64,000 nt of DNA from NCBI RefSeq assembly GCF_013149275.1, contig NZ_JABGNA010000005.1:430045-494044 (forward strand), read 5' to 3'. Every line of letters begins with the position of its first letter. Positions within the stretch are counted from its first letter, which is position 1. Below are positions 53,410-62,520 of this stretch, piece by piece. The position numbers and the translations under genes are program-made. The notes beneath the pieces were generated by a model. That model was not told the DNA's origin. It was given only the letters and a program-made list of their open reading frames with translations, and did no database searches. The DNA comes from Mucilaginibacter sp. SG564. Lineage in GTDB: Bacteria; Bacteroidota; Bacteroidia; Sphingobacteriales; Sphingobacteriaceae.

Positions 53410-55122
53410 TTATTTGCTTTTACCAGCACCGCCTTTGCGGGCAAAGAAAGCAGCAGCTTGTTTATTAGTTGGATCTGCCTCCCGGGCTTTAGTGTAATTC
53501 TCGGTTGCTTTGGCGTCATCCTTTGCTTTAAACTCATAATAAGCACCTAAGTAAGAGTAAGCTTCTGCCAGATATGGTTTATCCGTATCAGCAACAGGTT
53601 GTTTAGCTGTTAATAAAGCTATGTATTGCTCGTAATACGGTTTAGCATATCCATTAGTTGTATTTCTGCTTGGCTCTCTTAAATCATTAGCCCTGGCCTG
53701 GTAAAGTGCTACCGCTGCAAGTGGAGCCGCTGCTTTATGTTGTATATAACTAAACGCAGTGTCGGCTTTTATAAGCAACATAGTATCAGCTACCGGCTTT
53801 GGAGTAGCAGTACTATAATACTGCAATTTAAATGCATTGTAATAACTTACACCTTCTTTTAAATAATCATTCAACGTAGCTGTACGCGATTTAGAAATAA
53901 ATGCCTTGTAAGCATCACCAGCTTCGGCATATTTCTTTTGATTATAAAGGCTTTTAGCAATCTCACCATAAACATCAGCCTGAGTTGTATCTAATGTTAA
54001 TGCTTTCCTTAAGGTATTGATACCTAAAGAATCCTGATTCGATGCTATTTGTATACGGCCAAGGTATAAATAATCACGTGGCAGGATACGTTTTGGCTCA
54101 GCCTTCTGGAACCAGGTGTTCATAGCGCTTAAAGCAGCTGGATAATCTTTGTTCTCATAAGCTGCATAAGCCTGGTAACGGTATGCCCTTGCATTGCTGT
54201 TTGCTGATTTGGAAAGATCTGTAGATACTTGTTGCAAGTCTTTGTAATTACCAGACATCAATAAGAAGTCGGCATAGTGCATTTGTGATTCTACAGACTG
54301 ATCGGTCAGGCTGATATATTTTTTGTAATGATCGGCAGCCTCTTTGATTTTGGCAGATGCCATTTTCGGGTCTGTATTGGCCCAACGCAGGTCTGTTTCG
54401 GCCCATTCGCGGTAAGCCGGCCCGTAGTTAGGGTCGATAGTTAAGGCATCCTGAAATTGTTTTTCAGAATCTTCAAAGTTATTGGCAAACTGCCATAAAA
54501 CACCGGTAGCTACTTTTGCAGCCGGGTTTTTAGGATCGATGGTTGCTGCATCAGAATAAGCCTGATAAGCTTCGTTGCTCTTTAACTGTGAGCGGTAGGC
54601 ATTACCCAAAGTGATCAACAAGTCGGCATCTTTAGGGTTTACTACCTTACCTTTTTGTAAAACCGCAATAGCAGCATTAGCATCGGCAGCCGCCACTTTA
54701 CCGCCGGCCGGAACCAATAAATAAGCCTCGCCTACGTATTGATATGGTTTTGAGCTTTTACCCGCCAATGTGATAGCCTGGTTAAAGTTGTTGGTTGCTC
54801 CGGCGTTATCTTTATCTAAACGGGCAACAGCGCCTAAACCGGCATAGTTTAAAGCCGATTTAGAATTTACGGCAATACCTTTGTTAAAAACCGTTTTTGC
54901 CGAGTCAGCATAATCTTGTTTAATATATACCCAACCCAGGTAAAAAAAGTTCTCATCCTTATCGGCTTGTGTTACCGTAAGGTTTTTAAGCATCGATTTA
55001 GCTTTCTGATACTGTTCGGCGTCAATAGCTTTTTTGGCGTCGGCTAGACTTTGCGCAAAAACTGATGAACCCCCTAATAACAGTCCTAATGATGCCGTAG
55101 CTATTTTACTGATCATTTTCAT
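53410..55122 (-). CDS. Exported tetratricopeptide-repeat protein
   Basis: A 570-residue protein with signal peptide (residues 1-23, ending SVFAQ) and at least ten TPR units across its whole length, for example DENFFYLGWVYIKQDYADSA, ALNYAGLGAVARLDKDNAGA, and a final YLGAYYEFKAKDDAKATENY. It ends in a Gly/Lys tail. TPR proteins act as scaffolds in the periplasm or outer membrane. It is last in the exbB-exbD-exbD-tonB operon, six bases after the phosphate-binding-like lipoprotein, suggesting a role in the TonB machinery or its assembly, which is inference. Confidence 0.9.
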   Translation of the reverse strand: MKMISKIATASLGLLLGGSSVFAQSLADAKKAIDAEQYQKAKSMLKNLTVTQADKDENFFYLGWVYIKQDYADSAKTVFNKGIAVNSKSALNYAGLGAVARLDKDNAGATNNFNQAITLAGKSSKPYQYVGEAYLLVPAGGKVAAADANAAIAVLQKGKVVNPKDADLLITLGNAYRSQLKSNEAYQAYSDAATIDPKNPAAKVATGVLWQFANNFEDSEKQFQDALTIDPNYGPAYREWAETDLRWANTDPKMASAKIKEAADHYKKYISLTDQSVESQMHYADFLLMSGNYKDLQQVSTDLSKSANSNARAYRYQAYAAYENKDYPAALSAMNTWFQKAEPKRILPRDYLYLGRIQIASNQDSLGINTLRKALTLDTTQADVYGEIAKSLYNQKKYAEAGDAYKAFISKSRTATLNDYLKEGVSYYNAFKLQYYSTATPKPVADTMLLIKADTAFSYIQHKAAAPLAAVALYQARANDLREPSRNTTNGYAKPYYEQYIALLTAKQPVADTDKPYLAEAYSYLGAYYEFKAKDDAKATENYTKAREADPTNKQAAAFFARKGGAGKSK

Positions 55123-55128
55123 CTTTAA

Positions 55129-56055
55129 TTAAAATTTATTTTTTATACTAATCTCTCTCGTTGGTATAGAATCGGGCAACAGGCCCGATTTTAGTATGAT
55201 ACGCTGGCCTACCTGGCTGCCTAAAAAGTTGGCAAACCCCATGGCCAAGCCTACCTTGCTGGTACAATTGATTATATAAAGCCCTCTGCTTAAAGGGTAC
55301 TGTTTTAAGACAAGCGACTCCTGCGAGGGTTTAAAATAAGTGTCCGGGTATTGTTTATTTGACTCATCCCTGACACCTACTATTTTAACGTTATCTACGT
55401 ATCCCGCATAATCTTTATCCGGATCATTCAACCAGCTAAAACCGGTTATACCTAATGCATCGGGATGCTCGCTTACATATTTTAAAACCTCTTTATTTGA
55501 TTTAAGGGCGTAAATATTTTTTTGTGTAAATCCTTTGCTTCCGCTAAAGTCCTTCAAATATCTTACCAAACTCGAATTTGGGTTATCAAAAACAATAGTT
55601 CTGTTTAAATCGGCCTGTCCGGTGAGCATTTTTTTTAATTGCCCTACAGTAATGGTCGTATCATTAGAAGCCTTGTTTACAATAAGCGCAACGGCGTCAA
55701 TGGCAAAACGTAATGTTTCAATAGCCAGTGTTCTTTTCGTGAGCACAGCACGCTCATCGGCGGTAAGCTCACGCGACAGGATGGCTACACGAACACTATC
55801 GTTGAGCAGGTTATTTACGGCCTCATTCTCTGTTTTATACAAAACATTGATTTTGGCATTGGGATTTGCATTTAAAAAAATATACAGCTCCTGGTCTAAA
55901 ATAGGCGAAAAAGAAGCATCGGCTACAAATGTTGCTGTACCTGCTTTAACATTATTATCACCAGCAAATTTTGAGGTTTTTTGTTTACAAGCCTGTAAGC
56001 CTGCTATCAAAAACAATGCGAAAAATAAAAGCTTACCGTTAATATTAATTTTCAT
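55129..56055 (-). CDS. PstS-like substrate-binding lipoprotein in the TonB operon
   Basis: I start at the ATG at 56053-56055 (308 residues) because it gives a proper lipoprotein signal with lipobox IAGLQAC (Cys at residue 22); a longer frame lacks one. The body is a two-lobed periplasmic phosphate-binding-like protein: TATFVADASFSPILDQELYIF, VRVAILSRELTADE, IDAVALIVNKASNDTTITVGQ, and SRGLYIINCTSKVGLAMGFA. No pstABC genes are nearby, so it is probably not part of an importer. Its place between tonB and the TPR gene is the typical Bacteroidota arrangement. It overlaps the preceding small gene by 11 bases. Confidence 0.85.
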   Translation of the reverse strand: MKININGKLLFFALFLIAGLQACKQKTSKFAGDNNVKAGTATFVADASFSPILDQELYIFLNANPNAKINVLYKTENEAVNNLLNDSVRVAILSRELTADERAVLTKRTLAIETLRFAIDAVALIVNKASNDTTITVGQLKKMLTGQADLNRTIVFDNPNSSLVRYLKDFSGSKGFTQKNIYALKSNKEVLKYVSEHPDALGITGFSWLNDPDKDYAGYVDNVKIVGVRDESNKQYPDTYFKPSQESLVLKQYPLSRGLYIINCTSKVGLAMGFANFLGSQVGQRIILKSGLLPDSIPTREISIKNKF

Positions 56056-56275
56056 ACTGATCCTTCTTAAACAACCTCGAAAACCGCAGAATGGAATAGG
56101 CAATAACAAAGGCTCCAAAGAGCATGCGCTGGTATCGCGGTAACTGTAAAGGCAGCTGATCCCAAAACATGATCATCAAGCCCAAAACAATAAAACAGAC
56201 AAAGGTGACTGCGCCTAAAATAAACAAAAACCGCCTTTTGGGCGATTTTTGTTCTTTATTAATATTAAATGGCAT
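56045..56275 (-). CDS. Small inner-membrane protein of the TonB operon
   Basis: A 76-residue protein with a basic N-terminus (KEQKSPKRR) and two hydrophobic segments at about residues 16-37 and 49-64, ending in RLFKKDQYEN. It is coupled to tonB by a one-base overlap and to the next lipoprotein by an 11-base overlap, so it is clearly a gene. The family is unknown to me; it may stabilise the ExbBD-TonB complex. Confidence 0.75.
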   Translation of the reverse strand: MPFNINKEQKSPKRRFLFILGAVTFVCFIVLGLMIMFWDQLPLQLPRYQRMLFGAFVIAYSILRFSRLFKKDQYEN

Positions 56276-57102
56276 TATTCGCTGGCTAACGTAAAGCTGA
56301 TAGGCACACTATATTGTACACGTACCGGACGACCATTCTGGATACCAGGTTTCCAGTGTGGAGAGTTTTTCAATACACGAACGGCTTCTTCGTCGCAACC
56401 GCTACCAATACCTCTGGTAACTTTAATGTCTGTTAACGAACCGTCTTTTTCCACAACGAAGGTACAAATTACCCTACCTTGAGTTCCGTTTTCACGGGCA
56501 ACTGCAGGGTAGCGGATACTTTTACCCAAATAGCTACCAAATTTTTCCAAACCTCCCGGGAATTCAGGAACCTGCTCTACCGAGGTAAAGATCTGGTTAG
56601 GATCGGCTTCTACCACTTGCTTAACATCCGAGTTACCCACCGGCTCATCAATTCTAATGTCGGCATTTGGGTCACCTTTCTGATCTTTCTGACCCGGGTC
56701 AGCAACCGCCAATTCTTTTACAGTTGGTGGATCTTTCTCCTTAACCTCGTTATCTGGTTTTACAACCGGAGGAGGGAAACGTACCTGGTCAACCTTTGGT
56801 TTTGGTGGTTCAGGTGGCGGCGGAGGTGGTTTTTTGGTTTGATCCACAGGTGGTGGAGGTAACAGCACAACGTCTGTTATCTTCACTTTTTGATCAGCTT
56901 TAGGGATAAGTCCCTGAATCCTGTTGATAATAGTAGGCAAAGCAACAACAAATACAAACACAATAATGGCTATAATAAGCGATTTGCTTGTATTTTTGGA
57001 GTTATCTCTTCTCAGCTCGTAAGCCCCGTAGGCCTTATTTCTGCTACTAAAAACAACGTCGATCCATTTCTGATCCAATATATCTAATTTCGATCCAAAC
57101 AT
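56275..57102 (-). CDS. tonB: Energy transducer TonB
   Basis: TonB carries proton-motive energy from ExbBD to outer-membrane receptors. The 275-residue protein has a cytosolic N-terminus that is long for TonB (about 40 residues), a membrane helix (about 41-62), a Pro-rich periplasmic linker with PPPPPPEPPKPK, and a C-terminal TonB domain (about 185-273: RYPAVARENGTQGRVICTFV, then KNSPHWKPGIQNGRPV). It fits with the SusC receptor in this window. It is 50 bases after the second exbD. Confidence 0.94.
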   Translation of the reverse strand: MFGSKLDILDQKWIDVVFSSRNKAYGAYELRRDNSKNTSKSLIIAIIVFVFVVALPTIINRIQGLIPKADQKVKITDVVLLPPPPVDQTKKPPPPPPEPPKPKVDQVRFPPPVVKPDNEVKEKDPPTVKELAVADPGQKDQKGDPNADIRIDEPVGNSDVKQVVEADPNQIFTSVEQVPEFPGGLEKFGSYLGKSIRYPAVARENGTQGRVICTFVVEKDGSLTDIKVTRGIGSGCDEEAVRVLKNSPHWKPGIQNGRPVRVQYSVPISFTLASE

Positions 57103-57152
57103 CTTTTAAGATTTAATGGGTTAATGTAACGTTATTTTAAATTAATTTATTA

Positions 57153-57686
57153 TTAGTATAAACCATCTTTCTTGAGTAACTCGATCTCAACTGGTGAAAT
57201 ATCAACTATACCATAACTGGATATATTGGTAATATTCATCTCATCAAGAGCGGCAACTACGTTTTTGTAAGTTGATTTATCACTTGGTTTAATTACAACA
57301 AACATGGTTTTACCTGTTTTTTCTAAAACCTCTTTACTTTTTTCAATAAGGGTTTTACGCAAACCGTCTTTGCTGTAATTATCAATGGTTGGTGCCGATT
57401 TTCCGGGCTCACCCAAGTACCATTCCAGCTTATCATTGCTGCCCAATAACAAGGTTAATGAGCGTGAAGCAGCAATAGCTAATTGATCCTTGGTTTTTTC
57501 GTCCTTATCAGGCATTGCAAGGTCCATAGCTTTTGGCTTGGCCAATGTTGTGGTCATGATAAAGAAAGTGATCAACAAGAAGGCCAAGTCAACCATCGCT
57601 GTCAAATCTACACGGGTGGATTGCTTCTTACTGCGAACCTTCCCGTCTTTGTGTTTGCCTCCCCCGGAGGTGTCTAATTCTGCCAT
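57153..57686 (-). CDS. exbD: ExbD/TolR family proton-channel protein, second copy
   Basis: A 177-residue protein with a basic cytosolic N-terminus (about 24 residues), one membrane helix with the key Asp33 in DLTAMVDLAFLLITFFIM, and a periplasmic domain. It is one of two tandem ExbD paralogues; the partner ends six bases upstream. Together with ExbB they harvest proton-motive force for TonB. Confidence 0.93.
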   Translation of the reverse strand: MAELDTSGGGKHKDGKVRSKKQSTRVDLTAMVDLAFLLITFFIMTTTLAKPKAMDLAMPDKDEKTKDQLAIAASRSLTLLLGSNDKLEWYLGEPGKSAPTIDNYSKDGLRKTLIEKSKEVLEKTGKTMFVVIKPSDKSTYKNVVAALDEMNITNISSYGIVDISPVEIELLKKDGLY

Positions 57687-57692
57687 GATCTT

Positions 57693-58316
57693 TTATTTTT
57701 TAGGAGCAGCGCCGCCGCCACCTAAGCTTGTTATTAAACTAAACTTGTTCACTTTTTGCTTTTGCAAAATGCCTATAACATCTTTAATAACCGGGTACTC
57801 TTCCTTGCTGTCGCCTTTAATAGCTATACGCAGTTGCACGTTATGCAATGCCACGGTAGCTTTACGGGCCTCACGTATCCAGTTAAACAATTCGTTACTT
57901 ACCGAATCACGTGGGATACCTGGTTTGTTAAGTTTTTTCTGGTCATCAGCTGATAAAGCAATAAACTGATGCAGCTGAGCAAATGGAACACCTACTGATG
58001 TAAGTGTAGAAAACCTGTTCAACTCATCTGGCGTAAATGTTGTTTTATAAATTTCGCCCATTTGAATTAAGGTTTGCTTGCGCAGATCTACACCCTCCAT
58101 TCCAAAAAATGCTTTCTGTGAACCTACAGAAATAGTAGCGAAGTCTGATTCCGGGATCGGCTGCTGTATCGATGATTTTGGAATATCGATAGGAACCGGG
58201 TCCTCGGTACGGACCTTCGCGGTCATGATAAAGAAAGTTAGCAGCAGGAACGCCACGTCGCACATAGCGGTCATGTCAATCGCTGTACTCTTTCTTGGAA
58301 CTTTTATCCTTGCCAT
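57693..58316 (-). CDS. exbD: ExbD/TolR family proton-channel protein, first copy
   Basis: This 207-residue paralogue has the proton-path Asp20 in DMTAMCDVAFLLLTFFIM and a larger periplasmic domain than the second copy (about 165 residues), including a RKATVALHNVQLRIAIKGD segment. The duplication within one operon is a regular Bacteroidota feature and may give a mixed ExbD dimer. It lies 114 bases after exbB. Confidence 0.93.
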   Translation of the reverse strand: MARIKVPRKSTAIDMTAMCDVAFLLLTFFIMTAKVRTEDPVPIDIPKSSIQQPIPESDFATISVGSQKAFFGMEGVDLRKQTLIQMGEIYKTTFTPDELNRFSTLTSVGVPFAQLHQFIALSADDQKKLNKPGIPRDSVSNELFNWIREARKATVALHNVQLRIAIKGDSKEEYPVIKDVIGILQKQKVNKFSLITSLGGGGAAPKK

Positions 58317-58430
58317 ATTTGATTTTTTTTAAAATATATAGTTTACAATAATTATTAATACATCCACGCATTATTCCTGATTACATATAGGACAAACGGG
58401 GGGACGAAAGCTAATTAACCTATATATTTA

Positions 58431-59270
58431 TTATCTGTTGGCATTTTTGTGTGAAGCAGCAAATGTTTGTACTATGCTGAAACCTGCTTCGTCAATGGCG
58501 TAAGTTAATTTATCAATTTTTGATGTAAATACGTTGTACATTACGATAGATACAGCAGAAGTACTGATACCGAATGCAGTGTTGATCAACGCTTCAGAAA
58601 TGTGAGCAGATAGTTCGATCTGGTTTGGTACACCTGATACCGCTAATGAACCGAAGGCCTTGATCATACCCACAACCGTACCTAACAGACCGGTTAATGT
58701 ACCGATAGATACCAAAGTAGCGATGATAGTTAAGTTTTGCTCTAACATTGGCATTTCCAACGCAGTTGCTTCTTCAATATCTTTCTGAATAGCTAATACT
58801 TTTTGGTCAACGTCAAGATTTGGTTCAGCTTCCATTTCAGCATATTTTTTCAGTGCCGATTTGATAACGTTTGCTACAGAACCTTTTTGTTTGTCGCACT
58901 CTGCTGATGCGCCAGAAATGTTACCAGCATTCAGTTGTGACTGGATCTTTCTAACAAAAGCATCTACACTGCCAGTACCTGAAGCTTTGCCGATAACTAC
59001 GAAACGCTCAATTGAGAAAACGATAACCATTAACAAAAATGCCATGATCACCGGTACGATTACACCACCACTGTGAACCTGTCCAAATGGGTCTGTTGGG
59101 TAACCATTAACATCACCACCTTTGAAGTGGCTTGGATCGCCCAGAACGAATATGAAAATAAGAGTAGTAACAATCAGACAGATTGGAATAGTTAAGGATG
59201 CAAACAAGCCAGATGCACTTGAGCTTTCTTTGTTAACAGGAGTAGTTGGTTTTGTTGGTGCGTTTGCCAT
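58431..59270 (-). CDS. exbB: MotA/TolQ/ExbB proton-channel protein
   Basis: A 279-residue membrane protein with helices at about 23-45, 68-92, 165-190 and 207-232. The extra N-terminal helix is usual in this phylum. The family core LVSIGTLTGLLGTVVGMIKAF, then SAHISEALINTAFGISTSAVSIV, lines the ion path. It opens the exbB-exbD-exbD-tonB operon and has a possible promoter about 75 bases upstream. Confidence 0.94.
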   Translation of the reverse strand: MANAPTKPTTPVNKESSSASGLFASLTIPICLIVTTLIFIFVLGDPSHFKGGDVNGYPTDPFGQVHSGGVIVPVIMAFLLMVIVFSIERFVVIGKASGTGSVDAFVRKIQSQLNAGNISGASAECDKQKGSVANVIKSALKKYAEMEAEPNLDVDQKVLAIQKDIEEATALEMPMLEQNLTIIATLVSIGTLTGLLGTVVGMIKAFGSLAVSGVPNQIELSAHISEALINTAFGISTSAVSIVMYNVFTSKIDKLTYAIDEAGFSIVQTFAASHKNANR

Positions 59271-59649
59271 TACTTTTAAATTTTAGTTTTAGTTTTTGTT
59301 TATATTATAAGTTTGTTAAATGTGCTTTTGAATTAGCGAATAACAAAAATAGAATTTTAATGAAATAAAAAAATCTTTTATGTTATTCTTTACAATTTTT
59401 TAATACCGAATTACATTTTGTCCCTAATTGGTCATTATTAACGTAACAATGCTTAAATATTGTGTGTTGCCACGACAATTATTTGCAATGAAAACCATTT
59501 TTTTTTAGATTATCAAGCATTAACTGATAAAAATTGTGTTACTAATATGTTACAATATTAGTTTTAAAGCCGTTTTATAGCGGGCCGGGAGTAGTATAAC
59601 GCTAAATATTTTTTTTTATTTTAGTGTACATTGTACGTTTTGTTATTTA
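59271..59649. other. 379-base A/T-rich gap upstream of exbB
   Basis: The gap between exbB and the SUI1 gene is very A/T-rich and holds the exbB promoter region plus the 3' side of the SUI1 gene. No ORF, repeat family or strong hairpin was recognised beyond short A and T runs. Confidence 0.6.
59344..59351 (-). promoter_or_regulatory. exbB: -7 promoter box for the exbB operon
   Basis: On the minus strand TATTTTTG fits TAnnTTTG and lies 73 bases before the exbB ATG. The -33 region is T-rich without a clear TTG. Confidence 0.45.
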
Positions 59650-59985
59650 TTACCCGCCCGCCTTTTTAGCCTTATATCCATCGGTTTGCAGCAAAGTCAG
59701 GATCTTATCCCTGAAATCGCCCTGTATAAGTATTTCGGCATCCTTTACCGAACCACCAACACCGCATTTAGTTTTCAATTTTTTGCCGATCAGTTCCAGA
59801 TCAGCATCGGTGCCGATAAAGCCCGAAAGCCGGGTAACCAGCTTGCTGCCCCCCTTACGGTCGAGATAAATTTTAAGGTTTTGCTGCTGCGGTGGTAGTG
59901 TTTGCGCAGATTGCCCACCATTTTCCTGGTACTCAAAATCAGGATCGGTTGAATATACTACCCCGGTGAAATTTTTCTTAGCCAT
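59650..59985 (-). CDS. SUI1/eIF1-like translation factor (YciH family)
   Basis: A 111-residue protein with a disordered N-terminus of about 35 residues and a C-terminal SUI1 domain: [19 protein letters not shown], then [27 protein letters not shown]. Bacterial YciH proteins bind the ribosome and affect start-site choice. It is monocistronic, with a palindrome between it and the downstream kinase gene. Confidence 0.88.
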   Translation of the reverse strand: MAKKNFTGVVYSTDPDFEYQENGGQSAQTLPPQQQNLKIYLDRKGGSKLVTRLSGFIGTDADLELIGKKLKTKCGVGGSVKDAEILIQGDFRDKILTLLQTDGYKAKKAGG

Positions 59986-60002
59986 AACATTAGTTTTGAA
60001 GC

Positions 60003-60075
60003 GGGAGCGAGAAGCGTGTTGCCAAAACAGAATTCCCTAAATCAGACACCCGCACCACACACTCGCTCTCGCTCT
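60003..60075. repeat. Inverted repeat, GGAGCGAGAAGCGTGT type
   Basis: 'gggagcgagaagcgtgt' (60003-60019) and 'acacactcgctctcgctctt' (60057-60076) are imperfect inverted copies about 40 bases apart. They fill the gap between the SUI1 gene and the kinase gene, whose stop codon (60081-60083) is five bases away. Confidence 0.6.
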
Positions 60076-60080
60076 TTTAC

Positions 60081-60971
60081 TTAATTCTTTTTATACGTTG
60101 GGCCCACAATAACTTTTAACGAATTGGGCACTATATTAATATGTATAGCGGTACCCATTACTTGCGGCTCACCGTCAAGATGTATAGGTCCTTCGGTTTG
60201 GCGGGTTACATTAATTTGTTTACCGCGTATAATTTCAACATAACTGGTACTCTCTGATGTTTTGGTGAGCATCCGGATACCCATTTCCGGAAAGCGCCAC
60301 AACGGGAACTTGCGTATGAGGCAAACATCAAGCAAACCATCCTGCACGGATGCCTTGGGAGAGATGTGCGCGTTGTTACCATATTGCGATGAATTGGCAA
60401 TGCTTAGCATAAACGCGTTACGCTCATAAACCTTACCATCAATCTCAATATGATATTGCTGTTCGCCATAGCGGGATATTTCTTCTATGGATGATTTGAT
60501 ATAGGATATAAAACCCCGCTTTTTGCCGTGCGAAAACACTTCGCTGATGTGGGCGTCGAAACCCATACCTGCCATATTAAAAAACGGCTGCCCGTTCACC
60601 GTTCCAGAATCAATGGTTTCCGCATTGCCTTTTACCAATGCCTGTATGGCCTGGTTGGGGCTCATGGGCACGCCTAAAAAGCGGGCCAGCCCGTTACCCG
60701 ATCCGTAAGGCACAATACCCAGGGCTGTATCACTCCCTACTATGGCCGATGCTATTTCATTTACCGTACCATCGCCGCCAACAGCCACAATAATATCATA
60801 TTTGCCTACGGCCTCCAGCGCGATGATCCGCGCGTGCGATACGCCATCGCTAAAAACAATGGTCGCGTCAAACACCGCCTTATCAATATTCTGATCAATA
60901 AGATCGGGCACCCCGTCCTTCTTCTTCCCTCCCGATATGGGGTTTATTATAAATAACGCTTTACGTTTCAA
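60081..60971 (-). CDS. Diacylglycerol/lipid kinase family protein (YegS/DagK-like)
   Basis: A 296-residue cytosolic or membrane-associated kinase with FIINPISGGKKKDG at the start, the nucleotide-binding VAVGGDGTVNEIASAI (about residues 61-76) and GYGSGNGLARFLGVP-type motif (PYGSGNGLARFLG). The C-terminal beta-sandwich includes GLLDVCLIRKFPLW. Lipid substrate (diacylglycerol, sphingoid base or other) is not readable; sphingolipids are made in this phylum, so a sphingosine-type substrate is possible. Confidence 0.88.
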   Translation of the reverse strand: MKRKALFIINPISGGKKKDGVPDLIDQNIDKAVFDATIVFSDGVSHARIIALEAVGKYDIIVAVGGDGTVNEIASAIVGSDTALGIVPYGSGNGLARFLGVPMSPNQAIQALVKGNAETIDSGTVNGQPFFNMAGMGFDAHISEVFSHGKKRGFISYIKSSIEEISRYGEQQYHIEIDGKVYERNAFMLSIANSSQYGNNAHISPKASVQDGLLDVCLIRKFPLWRFPEMGIRMLTKTSESTSYVEIIRGKQINVTRQTEGPIHLDGEPQVMGTAIHINIVPNSLKVIVGPTYKKN

Positions 60972-61031
60972 TTATCTGTATTATTTCAGCCCCCAAAAGT
61001 AAATGTATTTTCGGCTTTGTGAAATTTGTTT

Positions 61032-61039
61032 TATTTTTG
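61032..61039 (+). promoter_or_regulatory. metK: -7 promoter box upstream of the metK riboswitch
   Basis: TATTTTTG matches TAnnTTTG and places the transcript start near 61043, just before the riboswitch-like element. A TTTG at 61016-61019 is too close to be the -33 element. Confidence 0.5.
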
Positions 61040-61044
61040 CCACC

Positions 61045-61116
61045 CGAAAGTGGACTGATTTAATTGCCTTTATAACACAAGGCTGGATTGCAACCACGTA
61101 AAAAAGTGCTAAAACC
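61045..61116 (+). promoter_or_regulatory. SAM-II-like riboswitch in the metK leader
   Basis: The leader has the SAM-II signature elements in order: a P1 side 'gtgg' (61050-61053), the conserved CTGATTTAA (61055-61063), TTGCAACCAC with the P1 partner 'ccac' (61088-61097), and the 3' GTGCTAAAA (61106-61114) that forms the pseudoknot. An extra small hairpin gcctt/aaggc (61066-61070 with 61079-61083) sits in the first loop. SAM binding would lower metK expression. The position 75 bases before the metK start agrees. A covariance search was not possible. Confidence 0.8.
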
Positions 61117-61190
61117 AACGCTTCTTTTTACCTCGATCCGTTAAAACTTACTCCTTTCGGTTTTTTTAATTAATTTTTTATCAAACTTAT

Positions 61191-62441
61191 ATGCCATACT
61201 TATTTACCTCTGAATCCGTATCAGAAGGACATCCGGATAAAGTTGCAGACCAAATATCAGACGCCCTCATCGATCATTTTTTGGCGTTCGACGAAAATTC
61301 AAAAGTTGCCTGTGAAACACTGGTAACCACCGGACAGGTAATTTTAGCCGGCGAGGTAAAATCAAAAGCTTATTTAGACGTACAAAAAATTGCCCGCGAG
61401 GTGATCAATAAAATTGGTTACACCAAAGGCGAATATATGTTTGATGGCAGCTCTTGCGGTGTACTATCGGCCATTCATGAGCAATCGCCGGATATTAACC
61501 AGGGTGTCGACCGTCAGGCTAAAGAAGAACAAGGCGCCGGCGACCAGGGTATGATGTTTGGTTATGCCACTGTTGAAACTGATAACTACATGCCCCTGGC
61601 ACTGGATATTGCCCACGCCCTTTTAATTGAGCTGGCAGCCATCCGCCGCGAAAACAACGAGATCAAATATCTGCGCCCAGACGCAAAATCGCAGGTTACC
61701 TTGGAGTACAGCGACGACAATAAGCCACAACGCATCGATGCCATTGTGATATCAACACAACATGACGATTTTGATGAGGAAAAAGCCATGCTGGCCAAAA
61801 TTAAACAGGATATCATCAGCATCCTGATCCCTCGGGTTAAAGCCAAATATCCAAAATACGCTCACTTCTTTAACGATCAGATCAAATATCACATCAACCC
61901 AACCGGTAAATTCGTTATCGGAGGGCCACATGGCGATACCGGCTTAACCGGTCGTAAGATCATTGTAGATACCTACGGCGGTAAAGGAGCACACGGCGGT
62001 GGTGCTTTCTCTGGCAAAGATCCGTCGAAAGTAGATCGTTCCGCGGCTTATGCAACCCGTCACATCGCCAAAAACCTGGTAGCTGCCGGTGTTTGCGACG
62101 AAGTACTGGTGCAGGTATCATACGCTATTGGTGTGGCCCAACCGATGGGTATTTATGTAAACACCTACGGCACAGCCAAAGTAAACCTGCACGATGGTGA
62201 AATAGCAAAAAAAGTAGAGGAAGTATTTAACATGACCCCGTACGCTATTGAAACCCGCTTTAAACTCCGCAACCCTATATACAGCGAAACCGCGGCTTAC
62301 GGTCATTTCGGTAAACCAAGCGAAGTGGTAACCAAATCATTCATTGCTCATGACGGCAGCGAACTGAAACGCGAAGTAGAACTGTTTACCTGGGAAAAAC
62401 TGGATTACGTTGACAAAGTAAAACAGGCTTTCGGTTTGTAA
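61191..62441 (+). CDS. metK: S-adenosylmethionine synthase
   Basis: MetK makes SAM from methionine and ATP. The 416-residue protein has [20 protein letters not shown] at the start, [12 protein letters not shown], and [21 protein letters not shown] with [20 protein letters not shown], all catalytic motifs. It is slightly longer than the E. coli enzyme (384). A SAM-II-like riboswitch in its leader gives product feedback, and a clean terminator follows. Confidence 0.98.
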   Translation: MPYLFTSESVSEGHPDKVADQISDALIDHFLAFDENSKVACETLVTTGQVILAGEVKSKAYLDVQKIAREVINKIGYTKGEYMFDGSSCGVLSAIHEQSPDINQGVDRQAKEEQGAGDQGMMFGYATVETDNYMPLALDIAHALLIELAAIRRENNEIKYLRPDAKSQVTLEYSDDNKPQRIDAIVISTQHDDFDEEKAMLAKIKQDIISILIPRVKAKYPKYAHFFNDQIKYHINPTGKFVIGGPHGDTGLTGRKIIVDTYGGKGAHGGGAFSGKDPSKVDRSAAYATRHIAKNLVAAGVCDEVLVQVSYAIGVAQPMGIYVNTYGTAKVNLHDGEIAKKVEEVFNMTPYAIETRFKLRNPIYSETAAYGHFGKPSEVVTKSFIAHDGSELKREVELFTWEKLDYVDKVKQAFGL

Positions 62442-62480
62442 AACCAAGCAGCGTCGATTTAAGATAACTTTTATACATTT

Positions 62481-62508
62481 AAGCCACCTTAACAGGTGGC
62501 TTTTTTTA
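62481..62508 (+). terminator. metK: Rho-independent terminator after metK
   Basis: 'aagccacct' (62481-62489) and 'aggtggctt' (62494-62502) form a 9-bp stem with a 4-base loop, followed by a T run to 62508. Confidence 0.92.
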
Positions 62509-62520
62509 TTTTAACCAACA

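Noticed and set aside
55129..56055. Phosphate importer component PstS
   Set aside because: No pstC, pstA, pstB or phoU nearby; the context is a TonB operon.
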